Assembly: GCA_002863045.1 (NCBI GenBank)
Contig: PKDH01000036.1
Location: 67,630-100,966 of the forward strand
Length of the DNA stretch: 33,337 nucleotides
From: Legionella sp.
GTDB lineage: Bacteria; Pseudomonadota; Gammaproteobacteria; Legionellales; Legionellaceae
Direction of reading: 5' to 3'
The notes under the pieces were generated by a model. That model was not told where the DNA came from. It searched no databases and saw only the letters and a list, made by a program, of their open reading frames with translations. Below, one piece after another: positions 1 to 10,900 of the stretch (positions are counted from its first letter, which is position 1; each line of letters opens with the position of its first letter). Both the position numbers and the translations under genes were made by a program.

Positions 1-1814
1 GGGTTTTCTTCGAGTGGCTCGAAATGTTTGCCTCCGGCTAAATTAGCATATTCATTTGATTTGAAGTCAGACAATCTCACAATCACCGGTTTGGGGTAAA
101 AGGCCGCGGCAATGGTGGCAATGCCTTCTTTTAAACGCTCGATATAATATTCTACTGGTGAAGCATATGCACGGGTGCGTTCATCAATGAGTGTTTTTAA
201 AGTCTCGTCACTCAATGTGTCATAATTTAGAAGTGCTTTGGGATGGATACCAATGGTATTAGATATTAAAAATTCAAGGCGCGCGAGCCCAACGCCGGCA
301 TTAGGAATGGCTTGAAATGCAAAAGCGCGTTCTGGGTTACCAACGTTTAACATTACTTTAAGGGGTAAATCAGGCATGCTATCCACATCAAGCGTTATAC
401 GCTCAAAGGCCAATAATCCTTCGTAAATATAACCTGTATCTCCATCGGCACAGCTTACCGTAATTTCATCCCCATCTTTGAGTATATCTGTCGCATCACC
501 ACAGCCAACCACCGCCGGAATACCTAACTCACGGGCGATAATCGCGGCATGACATGTACGCCCACCGCGGTTGGTGACAATGGCGGCGGCGCGCTTCATT
601 ACCGGCTCCCAATCAGGGTCTGTCATATCAGAAATCAACACGTCCCCTGGTTTAACGCGATGCATCTCACTAATGTCGTGAATAATACGCGCCTTGCCTT
701 GGCCAATGCGCTGACCAATGCTGCGACCTTCAGCTAGTATGGTACTGCGTGAATTTAGCGTGTAGCGCTCAATTTGCTGCGTATTCGTACGGCTTCTTAC
801 CGTTTCTGGGCGCGCTTGTAAAATATAAATTTGGCCACTTTGACCATCTTTACCCCATTCAATGTCCATTGGACGGCCATAGTGTTTTTCAATGATTAAC
901 GCTTGTTGAGCCAATGCTTCAACATCTCTATCGGTTAGCGAAAATATCTGCTGCTCGGCTTTATCAACTGTTTTGGTGACCACAGCTTCATGAGAGTTTG
1001 AACCATAAATCATCTTAAGTGCTTTGCTACCTAAAACTTTACGCACAATAGCCGGCCGACCCGCGCGTAAATTGGCTTTGTGTACATAAAATTCATCAGG
1101 GTTTACTGCTCCTTGTACCACAAGTTCACCCAAACCATACGCTGAGGTGATAAAGACTACATCACTAAAGCCTGACTCAGTATCCATGGTAAACATCACC
1201 CCACTTGCGGCTAAATCACTGCGTACCATTTGTTGGATACCCACTGATATGGCAACTTCGTCATGCGCAAATCCATGATGGCTGCGATAACTTATGGCTC
1301 TGTCATTAAAAAGTGAGGCAAAAACTTCTTTGATGGCAGTTAGAATTGCGGGTATGCCCGAAACATTAAGAAATGTTTCTTGTTGACCGGCAAACGAGGC
1401 ATCCGGTAGGTCTTCGGCTGTGGCAGAAGAGCGCACCGCCACGGTGAAATCATGATGACCGATGTCAGCTTGTAGTTGTGCGTAAGCTGACTCAATGGCG
1501 CTGATAAAATCATTTGAAAAGTGGGCAGTTGTTATCCAGTGACGAATTTTTTGACCAGTTTGGCTTAAAAGCGCAATGTCATCCACCTCAAGTGCGGCGA
1601 GTTCTTGATAAATTTTGGTATCTAGATGGTTCGTTTGCAGAAAATCTTTAAATGCTGCGGCGGTTGTGGCAAATCCAGTTGGAACATTCACACCCATTTG
1701 CGTCAAATGACTTATCATCTCACCAAGTGATGCGTTTTTACCCCCCACAGACTCTAAATCATGCATACCTAATTGTGTGAACTTCTTTGTATAGGCTTCC
1801 ACCGTCATAACCAT
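1..1814 (-). CDS. ppsA: Phosphoenolpyruvate synthase, C-terminus cut by window edge
   Basis: Converts pyruvate, ATP and water to phosphoenolpyruvate, AMP and phosphate, allowing gluconeogenesis from pyruvate or lactate; cytoplasmic. The minus-strand translation begins [19 protein letters not shown] and continues with [12 protein letters not shown], the N-terminal ATP-grasp signature of the family. The swivelling phosphohistidine domain follows: [14 protein letters not shown], with the catalytic His at about residue 422, the place it occupies in the E. coli enzyme. About 604 codons are present of the usual 790 or so; the rest lies beyond base 1. GGAAGTG lies just upstream of the ATG at 1814; a second in-frame ATG at 1808 is an equally possible start. 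Divergently transcribed from the giant gene. Identification is very secure; the exact start is not. Confidence 0.95.
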   Translation of the reverse strand, partial: MVMTVEAYTKKFTQLGMHDLESVGGKNASLGEMISHLTQMGVNVPTGFATTAAAFKDFLQTNHLDTKIYQELAALEVDDIALLSQTGQKIRHWITTAHFSNDFISAIESAYAQLQADIGHHDFTVAVRSSATAEDLPDASFAGQQETFLNVSGIPAILTAIKEVFASLFNDRAISYRSHHGFAHDEVAISVGIQQMVRSDLAASGVMFTMDTESGFSDVVFITSAYGLGELVVQGAVNPDEFYVHKANLRAGRPAIVRKVLGSKALKMIYGSNSHEAVVTKTVDKAEQQIFSLTDRDVEALAQQALIIEKHYGRPMDIEWGKDGQSGQIYILQARPETVRSRTNTQQIERYTLNSRSTILAEGRSIGQRIGQGKARIIHDISEMHRVKPGDVLISDMTDPDWEPVMKRAAAIVTNRGGRTCHAAIIARELGIPAVVGCGDATDILKDGDEITVSCADGDTGYIYEGLLAFERITLDVDSMPDLPLKVMLNVGNPERAFAFQAIPNAGVGLARLEFLISNTIGIHPKALLNYDTLSDETLKTLIDERTRAYASPVEYYIERLKEGIATIAAAFYPKPVIVRLSDFKSNEYANLAGGKHFEPLEEN

Positions 1815-1838
1815 CTCACTTCCATTAGAAAGGGCTTT

Positions 1839-1867
1839 ATATTACTGAAATTAGACGATGAAGTGAA
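1839..1867 (-). promoter_or_regulatory. Candidate sigma70 promoter of ppsA
   Basis: On the minus strand TTCACT (1867-1862) and TAATAT (1844-1839) are separated by exactly 17 nt, each matching 4 of 6 consensus positions, about 25 nt upstream of the ppsA start. Moderate similarity only. Confidence 0.35.
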
Positions 1868-1933
1868 TTATCTTGGTTTAAACAATAATTTGATGGTTCG
1901 ATTAAAATTCTAGCCAACATCTAATAGATCGAT

Positions 1934-1946
1934 TATACTGTATAAA
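1934..1946 (+). promoter_or_regulatory. Candidate -10 region of the giant ankyrin-SecA gene
   Basis: TATACT (1934-1939) followed by TATAAA (1941-1946) lies 14-26 nt before the ATG at 1960. No good -35 box is visible at the usual spacing. If TATACT is used, the mRNA leader would be only about 15 nt, and no Shine-Dalgarno sequence is seen there. The site is plausible but weakly supported. Confidence 0.35.
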
Positions 1947-1959
1947 TTTTAGACTTATC

Positions 1960-4900
1960 ATGACTTCCAATTCGCCCAGAGAACCTTCCAAACCAACTAC
2001 CGAAAAAACGACCGCCGCTGAAAAATCTACGGCTGCTAAAATTTTAAACAATGTAAAAACTGCCGCCAAAGAACTACATATTGCCTTACCAGGGGGGATA
2101 GCCTATAGCGCTAAAGGCTTAAAATTTGGCAGTACCATCGAGCAAGATTCAGATAAAACGCGGCCTGCTGCCCGCGTAGTTTGTAATGTGCTTGGGGAGA
2201 TAGCTAAAATGAGCATCATCGGTAAACCTGCGGTTAAGGCGGCCAAAAAAGGTGCCCAAATGATGCCGCAAAAATCGCCTTTGATGCGTATTATTGGGGC
2301 TTGTAGTGGCGCTTATGGTGCAGCAAACACACTTGAGCCTGTGGCCAATTTTGCTAAAGAAGAAGTTACCAAATACTGCAAAGTTTTATTTGAATTGGTT
2401 GAAACCAAAACCACCCAAGATTTTAATCATCAAAATTTTAATGATGCTTTAGCAAACGTTGATGATATGGAATTATCTCACGAGCAAGCCGCTGAGCTTT
2501 CATTGAGTATTATTAATGGCGTCTTCGCCGGGCTTGAAAATATTGTTGAGACTGTTATGCATCCTTATGATAATTTTCTTGAGCCTGTTGGTATGCTGCT
2601 GTGGGATACCAGCGTACTGTGTTCGCAAAATGCTTCAAGTAAGACCTATTTGGAATCTTACATACGCATGAATGAACGCTGGCAGGGCTTATGTCAAAAG
2701 ACCGAGGAATTTATAGCCGCTGACTTTTGTCAGCAAGTCGAAATTTTTACAGAACTTGTCACTGGCGCTTATATTGGTGGTAGAACTCTCGCCACCGCAG
2801 CTAAAACCACAGAAAAATTTGCCAATGCCTTGCGTTTTGGCGAAACTTTTAGGGTTAAATCATTCAAAGCCAATCACGCTTTTACAAATACATCTTTAAA
2901 TTTTTCGCCTGAATTTTTAAGTTTTACGATTGATACCAGTGGAGAATTATCTCTTGCCGGTGGCATGGCGCTACGCCTTGGCAATGGCCGTACAGTTCAT
3001 TTAAGTCAATTTAATTCCTCTAAACGTGTATTAGCGGCCGGAGAGCTTGAGCTTGGTCATAAAGCCAGTCAGGTACAAACCATTCAGGTGAATTTAAAAA
3101 GCAGTAAATTAAGTGCCTCTAATGCCCTGATGCTGGTTGAGAAAAAATTTCTTGAGTATGGTTTTAGTGATGCGGCTGGCAAAACGGTCGTCTTTACCGA
3201 TAAAACCGCGCATACCGTTAGTTTTTACACCAATTACACCAAACCTGGTTTAGCTGTTAATGATAATCGAAAATTTTTTCTCAAGCGCAAATCTTCTAAC
3301 CTGACCCCTTTTCCAGAAAAATTGCCTAAATCACGAGTAGATCAGCCAAAAGCCAATGCCACGCTCCATCGCGCTCAAAATGCCAATGACATTTTAGTAC
3401 CAGAATTTTCCACTCAAACCATGTACGCAACCGGCGCGGCGGCGGTAAGTGTCGGTTTTGACCCAAACTTATCATCAGCACGCGCTACCACTGAAAATAT
3501 CGCGCGTGATATCATCAATAATTACGGCACGCTTAATAACCAAGCCTTTCCTTCACTTTTTACAGTACTTGCCAGTCAAGCGCCTTATGAGTCAGCATTT
3601 GATACCTATAATGGCTTTTTTCAATGGGATAGAACCTGGCAGCAATTTAATCAACCCTCACCGACAAAACCTTCCGCTAAACCGGTATCCTCTGCGACGA
3701 ATCCAACAGACGACCATGCCTCTTTAACTTCTGAATTTGTGACGCATTACTTTGTCAACCAAATAAGTAGCGCCATGCAAAACCATCCGCCTATAACCGC
3801 GGAGAAACCTTCTGGTGCAAGTCGTATGTTTGACTTTTACCCAACCCAATTTGGTAATACCAATGACCGTATCTTAAGTGATGATGCTCATTTAATTAAT
3901 TTTGCCTTAAAAAGAGAAGCAAGGCGCCTTTATCCGCGCGCAAGCGATGCTTTTGACTTTGTAAAAAGAAGTGGCTTTCGCGGCAGTTTTGCTCAATTTT
4001 GTGACATGGTGCGTGAACAAAATTTAATGCCTTCTTTTGGTCAATTTGGTCGTTTCACTCGCATGCGCGATGTGCTGGATTTTATGACCGATGTGTTAGG
4101 CCCCCTGGCATTTGTGGGAGGCGTTGAGATGCAAGTTGGGCGCATTCCAGCCGTATTAGAGCACCCACGCGCTTTTACTCAAAAGCGCTATCACATCGCT
4201 TTTCCTTTTACGATAGATGCAACCATGCTTGCCAAAATAAACGCCATCAAGCACGAGCTTGATACAGCGTATTTTGAACACCAAGCACTGCCTGTCATAA
4301 GCATTAGTTTTAATCGCAATAACGCGCTTATACCAGTGCTGCATCCAAGCTTTCATAAAACGCATGTAGGCGCAGTATTAGGGTATCTTGATTATTGGCT
4401 GAAATCATTTTTAGTGGGGTGCGCTTATCTTGATACGGACTTTATAACGCAATGGTCTGGCAATACTGACCCCGATTATTTATTAAGTCACGCCACACCT
4501 TTAAAAGCTTATTGGCAAAAGATGGGGTTGCCGGGTAAATATTATTCGTTTAACGAGCGTTTAGAGCAAGCCGGCTTAAGCAAACATGATGCGGCCTCAA
4601 GCAAATACGGGCAGCGTTTTATGTCCTCTTTTCGTATTATTGCCAAGCAAGCGAATGTGCAATGGTCAAGCAGTAAAGCCTTATTAATAAGCCACCCTAC
4701 CATTGAAGTTAAATATGACATCAAGCTTTATCCTGATTACCAAGCCTACCTCACACGCTATCAACAAGAACACGGCCATATGCCCGAAGAGTATCAAGAC
4801 ATTGTGCTTTGTCATGAACGATATTGCCTTGAAATTGCTGAAAAAATGCCACTCCTGCCTTTTTGCCAAGAATATTTTCAATTATTAGGGGTGATTAATT

Positions 4901-7900
4901 TTTATAGCTACCTAAACTCGACTTTTGCAGCGCTAGGGCAACGCCCTTGTTACCCCGAGTTAACAAACCCACCTACAGCACCTCTTGTACCTGCTGAATT
5001 TCCACCGCAGCCAGTTGAACGTTTCAAGCGCTATGCTTATAGCCTGTCGTTAAAAGATATTTTACTAAAGGCTCAACAAGACCCTCATAATTGTTTAGAA
5101 AATTTCATTGCCAGTCAAATTTTAGGCAGTGTTTCACCTGATATCGCGGTGCTCGAACCGCTTATGCATACGTTGATCAAAGACCACCTCCATACCCAAT
5201 TCCCTGAGTCTGTGGTTAAAAGTGATACGTTTTGTTTAGATGAAACAGATCTTGCCGAAATAACCCTTATTTTGGCGCAATTTTTAATCCAACTTGGCTT
5301 GGAATACAAAACTCTTAAGCTCAAAGAATACAATCGCCTAGCAAAAGAGCTTAACAATACCCATCAGGATAGTGATGACCTCCAAGCTTTGCGCTTGGCC
5401 CTTAAAACATCCATCCAGCAAACAATTGATAACATGCCGGCCATTTTGGCAAAAGTTTCAAAAGATCCTACTCAAGCGTTTGCTTTATTACCCAAAGCGC
5501 TTAGTGAGGCTTTAATAGTTTGTTTAGAGCGCGACATAAACGCGCTTGTCAAAGAAGTAACCAGTAAAGGCATCAGCGACAATCATCCATTTGTTTTAGA
5601 TTTTCAAGCAGAATTTAATGCATTTAAACAACAACAAAGCTCACCCAAAACGGCCATTGCTTCACAATTTCATGAAGCGCTTGAACATCATTTAACGCGT
5701 ATTAGCACCGCCCATCTTGATAACTTAAAGCACATTGACGCGCAATTATTAGACGATGCTTCTTTTGTGGTCACTTTTTTGCATCTTAATTTTAACGATA
5801 AGCTGATTAAAGGCCGTTATTTGCATGCTTATTATGGCTTTGTTGATGAAGAACATGCTTTACAAACGGTATATGGCGGCTGCCGCTTAGATTTAACAGA
5901 GATAACCACCACAACCGTTGAGAATGAAACTCTGCTAGAGGTCATAGATACTGACGCATACACCGCAACAGATGCGCTTTCGTATCGCGTCATTCACCAA
6001 AGTCAATGCTTTAGTGTATTTGATTTAACAGTTAGAAATATCACACATGACCCATCTTTAAACACGCACGAGCAACAAGCTTTAAACGTGATTGATTTTG
6101 TTAACCAGCACAACGCTCTACCAGATGATTTAACCCAAGCATTCGCATTTGCACCACTTGACGCCAATCACACCACCCTAGCCCATCACGCAGCGGTACT
6201 TTTTCCTGATAGTGTTTTAGCTCAATTTTTAACGCGTTTTCCACAAGCTTTGATGACTGCAGACAAACAAGGCCAGTTGCCTGTTCATCATGCGCTATTT
6301 AGCTTAAATATCGCGCGCGTTCACACCTTATTAGCGCAAAATCCTTTGCAACTTAATCACACCCTTGATAATAAAACGACTTTGCTGTGGCAAGCGGTTG
6401 AGTTAGAGCAAACAGCATTGGTCAAAAATCTTATCGATCAAGGCGCGTATCTTAATCTGGTGATGCCTGATAATACCAATTTGTTAAACCATACCATTCG
6501 CAAAAATCTACCCGATATGGCGCTTTTATTGCTTAATGCCGGTATTGATGTTCATACCATGAATTTTAACCATCAAACCGCTTTACATGATGCCCTTACC
6601 TATCACATGAGCGATGTGGCATTAGCTTTGATTGCCCGCAATGCGCCTTTATCGGTTGCGCGTAAAACAGATGGCTATCATGCCATCCATCTGGCGGTGC
6701 GCCATAATTTGCTTGAAGTTATTAAAGCGTTAGCTGCCCGCATTGATATGAACATCTTACTAGACGATAACTCATCCCTACTGCATATAGCGGCATTCCA
6801 CCAACCCTCACTGGTGCCTTTCTTATCAAGCTTGGTTGAACCTAATTGGCAAAATGATGTTGGCGAGACGGCTTTGATGGTTGCTGTTAAAGCGCATCAT
6901 CGAAAAGCGGCCAAAATACTCGCAAAATTTGCCAGTATCAATGACCAAAGTCGGGATAAGCGTTATTTGATTGCTTTATGTTATCGCTACAACATGCCCG
7001 CTATCAGTGCGCGCTTATTTGATTCAGTAAGCCATCTATCTAATACGCATTTGCGTGAACAATATGATGAACCGATTAAAGCTTATTTTTATCAAGTTAT
7101 TCAGCATGGTAATTTAACGTTAGCCACTAGCCTCTTAGACCGCTTACCTTATCTGCTTGAGACGCGCTATGACGACCAAACCATTGCTGAGGTGGCCGCC
7201 AATGCCCTGCATTTTGAGCTTTACTATATGTTTAAAAAACGCGCTGAAAAAGCACAACTCGAATTTGCCTCACAATCAGGTAAAATATTAACGCGCCACG
7301 CGTTAGAGGCAGGCGAGGTTCTTTGGCCTTATGTGCGTTATGAATACGACCGCACACGCTCCAAAAAATTAGTTCGTTTTATATATCCTGAAAAATACAA
7401 GACGCTGATACGCCAGGGTAACCTCAAGCAAATAGAAAATATCATCGCAAGCGTTGGGTATGATGAAAATACCTGCTTTTATTTTGCTTTAATGGCCATT
7501 CAATACCATCAACAGGCGATTTTTACGGTCTGTTTTAATCATTATCGCCATAAATTGCACCCTAACTTTGCCGCTTTATTTTTAAATGCGGTGCGCTATC
7601 ACAACAAACAGGCTTTAACGTATTTATTAAATTCAGATTTAAATTTAGCACCCGTTTTCACAATTTTTACTGGTACAAATTTTTATCATAATGCGCTGAC
7701 CCCATTTGAATTAGCTTTAAAACAACAAAACGCCCCCATGCTTAAAGTGCTGTTTAAGCACGTACCTGTTTCATTGTGGCCAACCTATTACAACAATTTT
7801 AACGAACTTTATCCCAATAAAGCACTACAAACCGTTTGGCATAAGGCATTTGCCAAAACTCAAGCACTTGCACCGCCTGTTCACACAACTGAACGCTGGT

Positions 7901-10900
7901 GGCAAAAACCAACCACAGCGGCACTCAATTTGCTGCAAAACAAACAATACGATGTATATCTTAACTTACTAAAAACTCATCGTTTGCATGTCAACAAAAA
8001 AGAGCTGATTTATATTTGGCTTGAAGATGTTGAGCAAAGTTATGCCATAGTGACGCTCTTACTTGAACAATTAGGTGATTTGCTTGAAGCCAAAAATATC
8101 AAAGCCGCCCAACCCATTGAGCGCATCTTTGCCTTTTACGCTAAAAGTTATAAAACGTTAGAAATGCCAATTATTGGCGGCAATATTCTTTATCAAGTGT
8201 TAACGCGTTACAGTGATGCAGTCGCCGCGCAATTAATTGGCCACTTTTTTAGCGTAACAACTTTTTTTAATACCAACTCAGTCTTTGTGAGTTTGGTTGA
8301 AGGTTATGAGATAGGCGTTGATTTATTTACCATTGCTTTGAGGCAAAATAAAATAAAGGCTGCTAAAGCACTGGATAATTTTTATCATCATGAAAAAATT
8401 CATTTGCGCAAAACCATGGTTTATAACCTCAAAACCACGCTATTACATAGCGCCATTCGCCAAGCACACCCACTTGCTTTTGAGTTAATCACTCAGCCGA
8501 TCAGAAAAATTCCGGGCACCGATAGATTTAATATTACTCTGTACGCCAATGTCAGTGACTTGCATGGCGTGACACCGCTTATGCTCGCTATCACCCAAAA
8601 AAATCACCTGCTTATTGATAAACTATTGCAAATACCCGCTGACATTCATGTGATTGATGAGCGTGGCTGGGGCATGTTGCATTATGCTATTGCGTCAGGC
8701 CTTGATGACCTTGTATTCACCTTGATTAATATGGGCATCGATGTATGGCAGCGCGACTTTAATGGCAACACGCCACTGCATCAAGCGGTGATTCATAACG
8801 CGTTGTCTGTTATCAGTCGTTTGTGTACAGGTACTAATGCCCAACATGTTTTCAACAACAAAGGGTTTAATGCTTTGCATCTGGCGGCAATAAGTAATCA
8901 AGGCATGGTGATTGACTACTTAATAGAGTTAGGCTTTGCGGTTGACCAACCCGCCAGTGTCTCTAAAAAACAGCAGGCGTTATTTAACGGTGTGAGTGCA
9001 TTACAGCTTGCAGCTTTTCAAGGCAATATAGTCAATATGCAGCGCCTGTTAAAAGCCAACGCTGATTTGACTTATCAAGATAATAAACATTTAACCGTGA
9101 TGGATTATGCAGTTTTAAGCAAAAGCTTAGACATGCTGCGCTTTGTACAACAATACCCTTTTTATGCGCGCTGCGCTCATGGTGGCACGCTGCTTTTTAG
9201 TGCAGCAATGGCCAACCACTTGGTATTATTAGGCGAGCTTTTAGCGCACCCAGTTAATTTAAATCATTGCAATGAAGCAGGCCACACAGCTTTACATTTA
9301 GCGATTTTATATGGCTCAGATGATGTGGCCGAGCAGCTTATTCAACAACCCGATTGCAAACTGAACATCCAAGATAATGCCGGCAACACGGCTCTCCATT
9401 TAGCAATTTTACGCAATAATGGACGTTTGCTAGCGTGTTTATTACAACATTCAGCCCGCACTGATATCGCCGCTAAAAATGGCCAAACACCGCTTACTCA
9501 AGCTTGCATGCAAAATAATGAACAAGCCGTGATATTGCTGCTCGAATTTGGTGCTGATATTTGGGGTGCGAATAAACATGATAAAAGACCGGCTGATATC
9601 GCCCGCGAATTAAATGCTACAACCCTTATCACGCTGTTAGATACCCAAGCTTCAACCAAACCTTATAAAGCACCAAAACCTTCGATGATGCCCAAAGTGC
9701 TTGCTAAAAAGCGTCATCTACCTGCTTTTTGGCAGCCAGCTAAAACCACTACCATGCCTAAAGTACTGCCTGTTATTAAAGAAAAATATCGCGAGCTACC
9801 GCTCAAAGCAATTTTAACCATGACTGATTTTACTCAGCTACAACAGGCAGGCCTCTCTTGGCTTTATCATCAAGCCCAAACACAAACAGCACGCTTATCA
9901 AATCCAGCGTTAAGTCCATGGCAGCCACTTAACATTATCGCTAATTTTGAAAATTTTTTAACCGAACTAACAACTCATTTAACGCTCACCCTAAACGATA
10001 AACATGCTTTGGTGCAGCTCTATTTGCTCACAAGCTTCTATCAACGCATCAGCAATGATGAAGCAAAAGCATTTCTTGATATGGCTGTGCGTATGCGCGA
10101 AGCAGGTGGGGCGTATGTGTTTTATCGTATGATAAATGACATCAAAAACCGACAACATGAGCGCAATCCAGCGATAAGCTTATTTATGACTTACGCTGCA
10201 ACACTGCTTAACCCACGCCTTGAGATCAAAAAAATTCCCTTGCTCGATTACAAGTGTTGGAATACATATGATGTAGTATTTACACCACCACCGCTGCTGG
10301 CTTTTAATGCCGAGCTTTTAACGCGTTTTCATCAAAAAACCCAAGATGATGAAGTGCAATTTCCCTTAGGCATGCTTGAGTTAAATGGTTTTATGCCTTT
10401 TATTGAATCGTTAAATAACGAGCTTGAGCGCCTGCAAAACCAAGCCCATATACCAGTTAGCACCCTAAAATCACTTAAAAATCCAGCGCATACCCTGGCA
10501 TTGGTTGCAACCATGTATAGCCGTGTTTTTGGCTTTTACCCACACTGGACGCAACTTTTAACCATCGTTGCCTTAATCCATACACCCGCCCAATACAAAG
10601 GCCGTATCGGGCAAATTAAAACAGGGGAAGGCAAATCAACCATTCTCGCCATTCTCGCAGCTTATTTGGCTATTCAAGATAATATTTGTGTGGATGTTGT
10701 GAGTGCTTCTTTGGCTGAGCGGGATGCACGCAAATTCAAACCATTTTATGCCTTATTAGGCCTAGGTGTGGCCGCTATTGGTGATAAAGCACCAACTGTT
10801 GCGGCTGATATCTTATATGGCATTAACAGTGATTTTGAATTTGCGTATTTGCGGGGTGGTTTAGGATTGGCTGATAATATGCTCGATAAGGCTGGGAAAA

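Noticed and set aside
549..737. 62-codon plus-strand open frame
   Set aside because: It lies antisense inside ppsA, over the phosphohistidine region, without ribosome site or recognisable content.
3449..3727. 92-codon plus-strand frame inside the giant gene
   Set aside because: Overlaps clear coding sequence of the giant protein in another frame and has no family features.
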